Source: Alopecurus myosuroides
Lineage: Eukaryota > Streptophyta > Magnoliopsida > Poales > Poaceae
DNA length: 64,000 bases
Assembly (NCBI GenBank): GCA_028641055.1
Contig: CM054062.1
Location: 141,278,682-141,342,681, forward strand
Reading direction: 5' to 3'
The notes beneath the pieces are model-generated. The model saw nothing but the letters and a program-made list of their open reading frames with translations. It was not told the origin of the DNA and ran no database searches. Position numbers and translations under genes: made by a program. Below, piece after piece: positions 23,301-34,357 of this stretch (position 1 is its first letter; every line of letters starts with the position of its first letter).

Positions 23301-23982
23301 GGTGAAGATCTCACTTCGGTGGTGTTTCAACGTGGACTTCGACGAGTAGTTTGGGGTTCCCAGGTAGCAGCCTGGAATCTATGGGCTGGGACGTCGCCTT
23401 ATGTTGCGGCCTCTTAGGCCTTTTTGGTTCTTATTGTTTAGCAACATAACTTGCCTTCCGTTGTCTGATGTAATGTTGGGTCGTGTGACCTTTGTTTGTA
23501 AGCTATACTCTAGTAACACCTGTTTAATACAATTTCAATGTTTAGAGTACTGCTTTGATCGGTTGTTGGTTTCGAGCTCATTGTTATACAGTTTTGGCTA
23601 TGCCTGCATAGTTGTCGCAGTCGAGGGGTTGTGGAGCCGATGATCCATGTCCGAGCCCGCCTGTCGATGTGATTGGCCTGGGGCGAGGTAACCCCAGTAA
23701 CCCTCGATTGTTGTTGCACTTTCTGGACACATAGCATCTTTGTATAGCTTTGGTCCCATTTCCTTCAGTTTCATTCGATTCGTGGACGCTTTGATATGCA
23801 TAGTTGGTTATGACTAGCATGGATACAAGGAGTAGTAGACTGGGGATTCGGACTACGTGCCGATGAATCCAGTCTGCCTGCCGTTGTTTGTTGCGGCCGG
23901 GGCTGGTAACCCTGAAGCCCTTGTGAGTCCATGGCTAGGAGCACATAACAGTATGTATATCTCTGGGTCTGGGATCGTGACA
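20393..23982 (+). mobile_element. solo LTR (3590 bp) with TSD CCAAC
   Basis: It begins TGTAACATCCCAAATTTTG and ends GGGATCGTGACA. The five bases CCAAC occur directly before (20388-20392) and directly after (23983-23987), which marks a complete LTR insertion with no internal domain. That is the usual product of unequal recombination between two LTRs. Blocks such as CATCCCTGCAGGG and AGCCGTGT followed by GACTTGGTGAA (22887-22945) recur in the 4.13-kb LTRs at 51848-51915 and 56483-56550, so the two families are related. The GC-rich ORFs at 20681-21417 inside it are not considered genes. Confidence 0.85.
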
Positions 23983-24100
23983 CCAACGTCCTGGCCAGTG
24001 GAGATCGGTGGTAGACTTCGCCTCCCTAGTCGCCTCCTCTGGCCCGGAAAACGACCGGAGGGAAATTGGGAGGTTCGACCTTGACAAACTCCATATCGGC
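23983..24100. other. GC-rich repeat-like segment, right part
   Basis: This is the continuation of the 19690-20392 segment after the solo LTR and its duplicated CCAAC. No coding potential is seen. From 24100 to 24536 I see nothing that can be named. Confidence 0.35.
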
Positions 24101-24536
24101 TTTCCTAGGACAATGTACGAAACTAAAACAACACGTGTCTCTCTTTGCACGAGCTTACAATGGAAATAAACAGATTTGGATGCAGCTCGCTGGCACACAA
24201 GTTGGCTAGAAATAATCTGCGTCTGAGCCTGCTAATTGGCGGCTAATCGTGACTTTGACAGTGATCGAGACGTCCCACCCCCGCGCTTTTTCCCCTCCTT
24301 CGTATGCAATGTTTGTTCTCTATCTCCGTTCTCCGTCACATTTTCAAAAGGGAAATGCTTATTGCAGGGCGACCTATCCGCACCTAACGTAGGTCTCTCC
24401 ACGCGCGCGTCGCTCTTTAATTATTTTTTTCGCATGTGTCGCTTTCCTCTCATCATTTCCCTGGACCTCTTGTCTCACATGCACGTGGTGGCCCCGACAA
24501 CTGGGCATGTCCATGTATGGTGTAGGCTGCTCGTTA

Positions 24537-26206
24537 GGGCATCTCCAGCCGTTGCGCCCCCCCAGGACGCGAAAACCCTCGCTTTTTTTGCGCCGCGGCG
24601 CTAAACGGCGCTATTCTGGGAACTGGGGGGGCGCGTTTCCCAGTCGTGAACCCAGGCCGCCCCCCCCCAGCGGCGACTCGGCCCAATTTGGGCAATAGAA
24701 AAATTGCACACCAAATAAATAGAGTTTTGCCACACAAATAAATTATTCAACAAATAAAAGGAAAAAAATTGACTAGTCATCCTCCTCAACATTGCCATTC
24801 CCCTTTCGCGCCCACAAATGCTGCACCAGGTCATCCTGCAGAGCATGGTGTGTTGCAGCGTGTCGAATCTCCTGTCGCTTGGTGAGGAAGTCTGCCCATG
24901 ATGCCGGCACCTGGTGTCGAATCACAGGGGGGGCATGGCCTTCGACAAGATCGGCAAAGACATTCGAGCACTGCAAGACATTGATGTCGTTGTGACTTCC
25001 TGGCATACCAAAGAATGAATGCCAAATCCATAGATCGTACGAAGCCACGGCCTCGAGAACCACAGAGCACTCTCCTTCATTTCCCTTGTACATCCCCTGC
25101 CAGTCAAATGGGCAGTTCTTCCATGCCCAGTGCATACAGTCGATGCTGCCAAGCATCCCAGGAAACCCTCTTGCTTCATTCTCAGCGAGGAGACGAGCAG
25201 TGTCTTGCGCATTGGGTGATCGCAGGTATATTGGGCCAAAAACTGCAACCACTGCCCGGCAGAACTTGTTCAAGCACTCGATGGCCGTGGACTCGCTCAT
25301 GCGCAGGTAGTCATCTTGTGCATCTGCGGGAGCACCATATGCAAGCAACCTCATGGCCATCGTGCACTTCTGGATAGAGGTAAACCCTACCGTGCCGGTG
25401 CAGTCCTTCTTCAACTTGAAGTAGGTGTCGAACTCCCGGATGGCATGCATGATCTTGAGGAAGAGCGTGCGTTTCATCCTGAAACGACGCCGGAACACCT
25501 TCTCGTCGTTGGTAGGATCCTCGGCGAAGTAGTCGGAGTAGAGGATGCAGTAGCCCTCGTACCGCTGCCTCGGCCTGCTCTTCCGGCGACCGGGCTTCGA
25601 TCCAGCGCGGCGTGGCGCGGCGTCCTGGGCCAGCAACGCGGCCAGGCAGCTCAGGACGACCAGGTGATCCTCGTCGTCGATGGAGGCCTGGTCTTCCTCG
25701 TCGAATAGCTCGGCGAGCATTTCCTCGGCGTCGGAGTCCATGGCTCGGACAGAGCGTCGAACACCTTGCGGGCGGTGGACGCGGCTCACTGGGGCGCAGC
25801 CTCCTCCGCGACGGAGACGTGCTCGAACGGCGGCGACGACGTGGTGGACCAGCCGGCGGTGGTTTGTCTCTTCGCTGTCGTACGCTGGCGGCGACGGTGG
25901 TTGCGGGGGTGGGGCGGCGACGGCGAGGGCGAGCGAGTGGGAAAGACGGTTCGGGGGTGGAGAAAGTGGAAAAAGAGCTCTCCCTCGCCGACAGCGCTGG
26001 CCCACGCGCGCTTTTCCTCTCGCCGCCCCCCCCCAGGCCGAACCCAGCAGGCTGGGTTCCGCCTGGGGGCGGCGGCGCTAATTTCCGCCGAAACGGCGCT
26101 TTTTCAGGTCCTGGGGGGGTCGACTGGTGGAAAAACGGCGCTTTTCGCCAAAAACGGCGCTAATTTGCGTCCTGGGGGGCTCTGGGGGGGACGACTGGAG
26201 ATGCCC
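24537..26206 (-). mobile_element. PIF/Harbinger DNA transposon (1670 bp), internally deleted
   Basis: The termini are GGGCATCTCCAGCCG (left) and CGACTGGAGATGCCC (right), an inverted repeat of the Harbinger type. TTA is present on both sides (24534-24536 and 26207-26209), matching the 3-bp TTA/TAA target preference of this superfamily. The sub-terminal regions are very GC-rich, with CCCCCCCAGG / CCTGGGGGG motifs. Only a transposase-like ORF is present. The second, Myb-like ORF of autonomous Harbinger elements is absent, so this copy is non-autonomous. Confidence 0.9.
24773..25741 (-). CDS. Harbinger transposase (DDE_Tnp_4 type) with internal deletion, 322 aa
   Basis: Start chosen at 25741 ([17 protein letters not shown]), the usual N-terminus of this family, although the frame stays open to 26005. 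Residues 44-60 are basic ([18 protein letters not shown]). Residues 86-165 contain [18 protein letters not shown] and [19 protein letters not shown]. The nuclease core has [18 protein letters not shown] (first catalytic Asp, residue 201) and [12 protein letters not shown] (second Asp, residue 252). After [10 protein letters not shown] (about residue 275) the protein jumps straight to the C-terminal tail [19 protein letters not shown]. The roughly 100-residue block that normally carries the third acidic residue (in the ER-FG region) is missing. Reading frame is kept, but catalysis should be lost. Confidence 0.85.
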   Translation of the reverse strand: MDSDAEEMLAELFDEEDQASIDDEDHLVVLSCLAALLAQDAAPRRAGSKPGRRKSRPRQRYEGYCILYSDYFAEDPTNDEKVFRRRFRMKRTLFLKIMHAIREFDTYFKLKKDCTGTVGFTSIQKCTMAMRLLAYGAPADAQDDYLRMSESTAIECLNKFCRAVVAVFGPIYLRSPNAQDTARLLAENEARGFPGMLGSIDCMHWAWKNCPFDWQGMYKGNEGECSVVLEAVASYDLWIWHSFFGMPGSHNDINVLQCSNVFADLVEGHAPPVIRHQVPASWADFLTKRQEIRHAATHHALQDDLVQHLWARKGNGNVEEDD

Positions 26207-26329
26207 TTAGCCCAAGGCATTGGTTTTGTTCAAAAAACAAAAAAAAGGCATTGGGGCCTGCACATGCATGCATGGAATCTAGTACATGCTAAGTACTGCC
26301 ACACATGCAGTAGTTATTTTTGCTAGCTA

Positions 26330-26900
26330 CCACATTTTGTTGCAAATCAATCCATAACAAAATATATTGTTTAACCATATTTTAATATGTTTATTTTTTT
26401 GTTGTAAAAGAACATAAAATATGCTATAAATAAACAAAAAAAAATCAATACTTTTTGTTGCAAATCGATCCGAAGCGAAATATTTGTTGCTTAACCACAT
26501 TTTAATATGTTAATTTTTTGTTATAAAATAATATAAAATATGCTATAAATAAACAAAAAAAAATTGTTTCAATACCTTTTGTTGCACTACTAATTATTTT
26601 TTAGACCTTTTGTTGCAATGTTAACAATATGTTTTATTTGTTGTAAAAGTAAAACGGATATGCAACAAAAATATAAATATTTTGTTTCAATCATTGTCGG
26701 TAATTGTTTTAATTTTTTTGCTATAATGCCACGACACTTTTTTTTGTTGTTGTAAAATTATATAAATTCTGATGCAAATAAACAATTGGTTTGTTTCGAC
26801 CATATTCGGTCTTTCTGTTGTGAGCTTCTTGCCACAATGCCATATACATTTTATTGTTGTTGTCATAAAAATATATAAATTTTCTAAGAAGATGCAACTA
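26330..26900. repeat. AT-rich degenerate tandem field with TTTTGTTG units
   Basis: Two clear copies of an approximately 120-bp unit (26334-26452 and 26453-26576) share TTTTGTTGCAAATC, TTTTAATATGTT and AAAATATGCTATAAATAAAC. Weaker copies of the TTTTGTTGC / GTTGTAAAA core follow to about 26900. It is noncoding. From 26900 to 27095 is unremarkable AT-rich sequence. Confidence 0.65.
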
Positions 26901-27094
26901 TTTTATCCAAGAGATATATTCTTGGGTGCATCTAGCAGCAGCGAGCAATAATGCAAGACATGCATCACCGGTAAAACTAGTAGTCAACTCGCATGTAGCA
27001 TGCATTACATGGCTAGGCAACAAATACTTCAGTTTTGGGAGATTAGTGTAATTTCTTAAAATAATTAAATCTTTAGTTTTGGAAGTATTTTTTT

Positions 27095-28575
27095 AGGAAC
27101 CACGAGAATGCACGCCTTTTTTTAATAAAAGAAGATAGATTTGGTCCAGTTTATGAGCGAAACCTGACCCAAAAACCATACAAACCCACACCACGGCAAA
27201 AGACAAACAACACGATACACAGACCCTAGACCATATCACAACCGGAGAAACCAACTCGGAAGCACGACACCTACACCAAGAAGACACAAGTCGACGTACC
27301 GCCCACCCAAAAGCGCAAGAAGAAGTCGTCGGTGAGTGGACGGCACAGTCCGACCGTAACTGAGGTAGGCGACTGCAAGGAGATGACGGCACCATTGTGC
27401 ATAGCGCCCTGGAGGCCCCGCTCCCGGAAGAGACTAGAAAGGACTCCGGTTGCATTGCACGGACTCCACAAGCAACCTCGACAACGCCTCAAAGGAGGGA
27501 ACGACGCCATGGCGCCACCAATGTCTGGCCCACGAAGTGGATCAAGGGTTTCCCCCGGTGCTCGGGATGGGGAGAAAGATGGCTAGGGTCTCAACGACGC
27601 CTCCAAGGAGGTGACGACGCCCATAGGAGTCACCGTCGTTCGCATACGCGAAGATTTCTCCTGGCCCTATCATCAACACCTGTTCGACCTTGAACCCAAC
27701 CATCGCCCTTGGAGCACCTTCGTAGGACACCGCTGCCCACACAACCAGCGCCACCACTATAACGGCACCCACCAACTGGAGCCGACACTCCAGCTTTGGG
27801 GGGGAGGCCACCTGCAGCCAGCCATCCACACCCTGGGGCTGCCGCCCCGACTTCCGCATACCGGAGAGCAGTACAAGCCTCTCTCCACCACCCCACCTCC
27901 ACGCCACAACCAAGCTGAACCGTAGACCGGCGTCAGCAGCGCGGATGAACCAGACAACAACGACCGAGGTGAAGGCCACCATGCCACCAGCCAGATCCGC
28001 CGCCAGGCCCTGGATCCACCGCCTCCCGAGCGTAGCAGCAACTATACCCCTCGCCGGCCGCCTCCACGGCCTGAGGCCGCCGCCCCGAGGTCCTCCAGCC
28101 CCGACCACCCCCGAACCAGATTGGGCTTTCGGGGCCTGCGCGACTCTGTCACCTTGCCCCGCACCGGCCACAGCCGCCCTGCAAACGGCGCCGCCAGGAC
28201 CTCCATCCCGCATGCCCATGTCGCCGACGAAGTGCTCCACCGCACCTGAGCCCGCCGCCCTGAGACGCCTCCGCCCGCCCTCGCCACATTCGGGGCGGGG
28301 ATCCCCAACCCGGTCGTGCCCACCCTCACGACCATAGCCATCAACCATGGCGCACCACCGGAGTAGAACCTCTGCCACCTCCACGGCACGGGGACGCCAC
28401 CCCGGCCGCGCGCATCGACAAGTCAACCGCCGCAACCGCCGCCGCCCCAGCTGCCACCGTCGCGCCTCCACAGCCCCATGCCCCAGACCACCGATTTTGG
28501 CAGTTGGGCCCGCTGTCGCGGACCGGCGATGGGAGAGCTGCTGGCGGCACGCGGGTCACCCCCGGTGTCACCCTG
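27095..28575 (-). mobile_element. GC-rich unclassified repeat, possibly retroposed (LINE-like)
   Basis: Read on the minus strand, a GC-rich body with many chance ORFs (the longest is 28471-27542) ends in an AT-rich tail with TCTTCTTTTATTAAAAAAAG, like a 3' end with a poly-A tract. No RT, endonuclease or known domain is found in any frame. The flanks resemble each other (27010-27053 and 28585-28635 share AGGCAACAAATACTTCAG), but I cannot define a clean target-site duplication. Classification is uncertain. Confidence 0.4.
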
Positions 28576-29439
28576 GGTGCGACAAATGCTTCAGTTTAGG
28601 AAGATTTGTGTAATGTCTAGGCAACAAATACTTCAGGTTCTGGCCTCTTTTTTTTCCATACTGCAAGATTAGTGTATAAAACCACAATATTCATTGGATC
28701 CAAACGACTTAAAGTATTTAACATTTCAGTATTTTTAGAAACTAAAGTATTCTTAAAATACTTTTTAAAATGGAGCTCTCAAACAGACCTTTAGCTTTCT
28801 ACTACATCGATTCCATGTGTACACAATTTTGTGTTCGCTTTTCGGTCGTGGCATGAACTGTCCTCTGTTCGCTTTCTTCTAATACTAGTTAAATGCTTGT
28901 GCAATGACATGGTACAACAAACTTATATAGAGAGACATTGAATACACCATAATTGTATTTGACAATGTACGTGATGTCACATGCAATGACTGTTTCGCGG
29001 CAAATATCATCTCATTACATGCATAAAACGACCACCTCATGCACCTTAAAATTTCTTTTCTCGACGCACATGTAAATATTAGGCTGTTCGGCGGCAAATA
29101 TCTTATTATGGGACGCACATGTAAAGAAAACTATCCAAGTGTTGTGTACAGATGGATTCATCAGCATGATGCATAAATAATACAAAGATTCAGTATTTCA
29201 ATATGCATCTATTTGGCGAACAATACAAAGAAGTATAAAAAATATATAACTCCACATCTTACATTCACTACCATGGGGAAAGAGTATAAAAAACTTTCAT
29301 CTGAGCTGAATAATGATTCTGTAATAATAAAATGACAAATGAAGACAAGTTCAGAGATAAACAAAAGAAACATGAATAGCTGAACAATTAAAGTTAATAG
29401 CCCTTAAAAATGCCATTCAACTGTTTACATGCTCCTTGT
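28576..29439. other. AT-rich 3' flank of the 3beta-HSD/D gene
   Basis: No gene is seen. An imperfect direct repeat of roughly 100 bp spacing is present: CGGCAAATATC near 28998 and 29093, and GACGCACATGTAAA near 29063 and 29113. The segment just left of 29440 would hold the 3' UTR and poly-A signal. Confidence 0.4.
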
Positions 29440-32400
29440 CTATGTTTGTTTCTGCCTTGAAGATTTCTGGGCAGGACTAAACTGCAGAATGAATGAACAA
29501 GTATCACCCACCAGGCTATCGATGGTGTCCTCCCATTTCTCATATGCTTTGAAGCCTATGAAAATCAGAGTAATACCTATTTTTGCCATATAAATTTCAT
29601 GCCATCAGTAGTCATGCAGATGAGGCAGTCCTCGCTATAATTTATAAAGGCAATCGTCAAGTTTTTCATTACCTATTTTAAATGCAGCCTGCGAAGACAT
29701 GGAACTAAGGATGCTAACAACCAGTAGAAAGAATACCACCTGATGGGGGAAAAAATGACCAAGTTAGGCACCAACGCAAAACATATACGAATTGGCAGTA
29801 CTTAGCACAACATCAACTCATCAAGTAGTGTAAAGCGTGTAATGTAAAGTGGTCAGAGCATATCATGCCTTGAAAAACAGCGGCCAATCATTTCCTCTAC
29901 AAAGAGATTTTAGCACACGAACTAATGAGTTCCATGATGAGCTGACTGAACAAGCGATCTGATGTGCCTCCATCTGTGAGATGTGAAAATTTGAGGGTTC
30001 AAGTTTCTCAATCTTGTGGCCAAACCTGCAATAGGTATTTTATAAAAAATCACAACGTAGTTCACAGTAAACACTCGAAGAAACGCTAAGAGAGAATAAA
30101 AGGCCCAAATGGTGTTTAACTATCTGGTAGCAGGTATATTGAGCAAACGAAAGCAGACTAACAGAGGAACGTACACATTTGTGGGCAGCATGCCATGAAT
30201 GAACAAGAACAGCGCTGTAAGTGAGAGAAGTTTTGCCATTGCTGTCATAATTGTGTAACCACATGTAAATAACTGGTAGTAGATAACAGCCAGGAGTAGT
30301 AGCACTGTCATCGTTTGCTTCACATCTTCCCAAAGAAGTGTTTTTGCAACTGAAAATAGATGGAAAAAGTATTAGTGAGGAGAGACGGAGGGACGGGGTG
30401 GGGTGGAGGCGTAAGCGAGCTTGAGTCATACGATTTCCATTGCCGAGCAAAATTGAAGCCTTTGATATACTCCTTTGGTTCTGAGCTTGTAGATGGGGGT
30501 AAAACTCTATTGTTCTCTTCAGACCATCCTAAAAAAGATAAGAATTGCTTACAGTGAGCTTTCATAAGAGATGTAGAAAATGAGCTGAAATCGTTATTCA
30601 AACCATCCCATGCAAAAATACATTGAGTCAACAAAGCTCATTAGTATAACTACAAGACAAAGTAAACACCTTGAGTGACACAATGGGTTCATAACCAAGC
30701 TGATCTTTCGCTCTTGAGCAACTGAATGTCCGGTTGCATGAGAGGAGTCTGATCCTTGATGGTGTCAGCTGAGGAACCTTCATTCCATACTTGCAGAACG
30801 TCTTATAAGTCCATTCTACCACATGAGCCACTGGCATCATAACAGAGACAGGAATTTTTATTGAAGGCCTGCAAGAAAATCCTAGTGCATTAGGATGCTG
30901 GTTACTGAGTCACCCAAATAGGTATAGAAGATCCCTGATCCCGGATCATTAAATGCTTTACATAGGTGTAGAGGCATCCAATCAGATTTATGATTAAGTT
31001 GGTTTAACATATCTAGGGTCCTGGAACCATAAGACTGTGAAGATGTGATTCAAGATTTCACAGCCTTGTATCATCTCTTACAAAATAAAGTCGATGATAT
31101 GGAAAGGTAATAATCTATAGGAAACTCAAGATAAAGAACCAAGTTCAAAATGTATCTCAGATTCATCATTAACCTGCAGCATTTCAGCAAACATTGTTTT
31201 TTAAAAGAAAAATAGGAATGCAGGTCAGTCTTTTGAGACAATACACACTCTCAACAGCAATTTTCAATGTTTCACATAATATAAGGTTAAAAGTAGATTT
31301 ATTTATTTATTGAAGAAGTGAATACCTTTGATATCCAAGACCTTCTAGAATCAATGACATGAACTCCCAGAATTTTATGGGCTCCACGTTTGTTATGAAG
31401 TACGTCTGGAAAAGGATCACAATTCATGACATGGAATCTTATAAGTAAAATGTTAGGCAAGGGCCTTACCTTTCCAGCAGCTCTCTTTGCACCATCTTCA
31501 GATGATAGAGTTTTGTCTGCACAAACATGGCCATATGCCACGTTTTCGACATAGGTAAAATCATAGTAGTTGTTCCCATCACCAATTATGTACTGCAAAT
31601 GAAGGCTTCGGTAAATAATTGAGAAGCCAACTCGGTACCTTACAGCATTTATTTTGTCTAATATAGTGATTCATTTGCATAATTAAATTAATAACAAAGA
31701 AGATAAGGCAATACAAATCTACCATTCTGAACATAAACATTGAGACTGACTCATGAGTCATGAATTACAAACTTGGAATACTCAAGTTTACAGATTTACA
31801 CAATGTAGCAATTCTTACTTTGGACTTGCCTGCCCTTGCAGCCGCAACCAGAGAAGGAACTAGTAGCTTATCGCCAGGCCCAAAAATGCTACTTGGGCGT
31901 ATACAACAAGTAAGAAGCCCATCCCTACCATTAGCCCTCATCACTAACTTTTCTGCATCTGCCTTTGTTTCTGAATATGAATCATTAAACTGGAGTAAGA
32001 GAACATCTAGTCAGGAGTCGTAAAGTATGAACCAATGAAAAATAAAAAGAATATAATACAGATGAGACATACCTTATCTGGGTAAGGCATTGATTCATCT
32101 GCATTAAAAATTCCGTGAACTCCATCAAAAACAACACTTGGTGAGCTAGTGTAGATAAGTCTCTTCACCTTGCAACGGATACACGCATCAATGACATTCT
32201 TTGTTCCTATGAATATAAGAACAATAAGCAATCGACTTGGTGTCATCCTATAAGCAAATTAGTGCCATCCCATAATTAGAAACCATAGCTGCTAGCATAC
32301 AAGTTTACATTACAAACCTTCAACATTAACTGAATAGTGAAGATGAAAGTTGTTAATGGAAGAATCTGGAGCAGCCATATGAAAAACTGCTTCGGCCCCC

Positions 32401-33455
32401 TCAAAAGCTGTAGCCAAAAAAATAACATAATGGAGGCATGAACAAAGGAAGTAGACATCAGTTAACTAAATTGATTAATGTACATATCACCTTGCTATGT
32501 AGGAAAAAAATACATTTACCAGCATGGCAATACTAGTTTTAACTTTAAGTCACATGATTAATGATTTCCTGGTTTTTTACCCCTACGTCTATCTCCATAA
32601 CATACATGAACCTTAGTGAATGATCAATAAGCTCCATGGGATCAACAAAGGAGACATAGCCGGTGCCATAATAAAGCACAAAATTGGTGTGCAACTAGGC
32701 AAAGCAGGCACCACTGTGATATTCATAAACATAGTGACCATTATATTTATATGCACGGTTCATACTTTTTCGTAAATCGGCACAAGTTAATTGTTGATAA
32801 TTATTCCCTCTGTTCCAAAATGTAAGCCTTTTTAGTAAACTAGTTTAGCTTGGTAAAAAGGCTTACATTTTGGAACGGAGGTAGTACATATTTAGAAGAG
32901 TTTCACCACACGATTTTCACTCTGCCGGTGCCAAAACATAAAAGCAGTGTATCAACTAAGAGATAAATATTATATCTAACAATGTGTAGCTCCTAATTAT
33001 TCAACTAATATTGGTCTTAGCAAATTAACTCATCAACCTAAATTACAACACGCTAACTCATCAACATAAATCATGTAACTCGTGTACACCGTGGGTTATT
33101 TGTTCCTCCGAGTCCCACCAGCTTCAGATCCACACGAATCATGGAATCGGGCACCACATTACCAACGAATCCTACCCAGACTAACAATCAAGGGAGCAAT
33201 GGTGGATCACACACCTTTAGCAACCTGGGCCTTGTCGCGGAGGTCGGCGGAGGCGTAAACGGCTTGGCCTTCGCGGAGGGCGGCGCCGAGGATCCCCTCC
33301 TCCTCTTCTCGATCGAGGACGATGGCGTGGGGCAGGTCGGCCACGCGCACGCGCCACTCGCAGGAACGGAGAAGCATCAGCACCAGGTGCCTCGCCGCGA
33401 AGCCGCGGCCCCCAGTGACCACACACCATCTCCCACCGCCTCTGGCCGCATCCAT
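29440..33455 (-). CDS. 3BETAHSD/D: 3beta-hydroxysteroid dehydrogenase/decarboxylase with C-terminal reticulon domain (12 exons, 556 aa)
   Basis: In plants this ER enzyme oxidises and decarboxylates C4-carboxylated sterol intermediates in the sterol C4-demethylation complex. Minus-strand exons: 33215-33455, 32318-32407, 32073-32206, 31819-31989, 31470-31592, 31326-31405, 30670-30868, 30432-30528, 30175-30349, 29869-30025, 29673-29739 and 29440-29576. All phases join. The N-terminal half is an extended-SDR fold: nucleotide-binding VVTGGRGFAARHLV, then RLIYTSSPSVVFDGVHG, catalytic YSETK (YxxxK), RPSSIFGPGDK and IIGDGNNYYDFTYVENVAYG. The last five exons encode two hydrophobic hairpins (TVLLLLAVIYYQLF, LLSLTALFLFIHGM, VVFFLLVVSILSSM, ITLIFIGFKAYEKW), the reticulon domain that anchors the protein in ER membrane. 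The start at 33455 is preferred over the in-frame upstream ATG at 33638. Intron 10 begins with GC rather than GT. No other defect is seen. Confidence 0.95.
32804..32884. mobile_element. Stowaway MITE in intron 1 of the 3beta-HSD/D gene (81 bp)
   Basis: The ends TTCCCTCTGTTCCAAAATGT and the inverted ACATTTTGGAACGGAGGTAG form inverted repeats of about 28 bp. TA dinucleotides sit on each side (32802-32803 and 32885-32886), as expected for the Tc1/Mariner-type Stowaway family. The RNA would fold into one long hairpin. Confidence 0.85.
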
Positions 33456-33812
33456 CTCTCCCACCGCCGTCGTCGTCGTCGTCAGATTCGAGGTGGTTAT
33501 GGCGGCACAAACACTGCGCACGCTCTCTGTGATATTTCTATCCCGTGGGTGACCGGCGATCCGATCTTGTGAAGTTTTACCCCGTGCTGTCCATTTGGAC
33601 GATCCGTGGGATGGGTACGACGCCTTGACCAAAACCAAAGTACCAATGCCAATAATGATCCCAGTGAGAACGCTTCAAAAAAAAAATCTGTTAATTTATG
33701 GCAACTTACGAAAAAAAATGTCACAAAACCATCGTCTTTGTACAAATGATTAGATGGTGTCAAAGTTACCCATCGGTCCTACTTTATAGGGCTCAATAGG
33801 GGTCTTCTTAGT
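33456..33812 (-). promoter_or_regulatory. 5' region of the 3beta-HSD/D gene
   Basis: This is the sequence between the start codon and the truncated gypsy element. The first 130 bp are GC-rich with a GTCGTC run (33468-33485) that would lie in the 5' UTR. No clear TATA box is assigned. Only about 360 bp separate the coding start from retrotransposon DNA. Confidence 0.4.
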
Positions 33813-34357
33813 CGAGCCACTTTGGACGCACAAGTATCTGGACTATACGTTTCGGCAGCAGCTCGCAGAAGATATATCCGAGGTAAGGTAGACAGCACGA
33901 CGCAGCAAATTCTTTCGGGTGATCAACGACGAGCTGTACAAGCAAAGTATCTCGGAAACACTCCAGCGCTGCATCGCACCTGAGGATGGGAAGGAACTGC
34001 TCCGAAACATACATTAAGGAGACTGTGGGCATCACGCCAGTTGAAGAGCAATTGCGGGCCAGACCTTTCGAGCAGGATTATACTGGCCTACTGGAGTCAG
34101 AGATGCGAGGGACCTAGTCGAAAGATGTGACGTATGCAAGAGATTCGCACCTAAGCCACATAGGTCAGCAACAGAACTGCACATGATCCCACTATCATGG
34201 CCCTTTGCTTAATGGGGGCTACACATGGTTGGACCATTGCGTAAGTCAACACCCGAAAGATACACCCACCTGCTCGTGGCAGTCGACAAGTTTACGAAGT
34301 GGATAGAGGTTGTCCCAGTAATATCCCAAGCCTCCAAGTGCGCCGTCAAGTTCCAAC
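33813..34357 (+). pseudogene. outer gypsy pol fragment: integrase zinc-binding region and first part of the core
   Basis: Broken plus-strand frames give WTHKYLDYTFRQQL, FFRVINDELYKQSI, LQRCIAPEDGKELL, the histidine pair GDCGHHAS, the cysteine pair ERCDVCKRFAPKPH, and then the core start MVGPLRKS...HLLVAVDKFTKWIEVVPV. This is the order of a Ty3/gypsy integrase (HHCC finger, then the first catalytic Asp region, here altered to MVGPL). It contains stops and frameshifts. Similarity ends at KCAVKF (about 34357). Confidence 0.85.

Noticed and set aside
26330..26900. CRISPR-like array
   Set aside because: The repeats are degenerate, AT-rich and without uniform spacers, in a plant nuclear context.
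27542..28471. 309-aa open frame on the minus strand in GC-rich DNA
   Set aside because: Several frames are open at once on both strands, as expected for high GC. The composition is Gly/Arg/Ala-rich with no motif, and it lies within a repeat-like segment.
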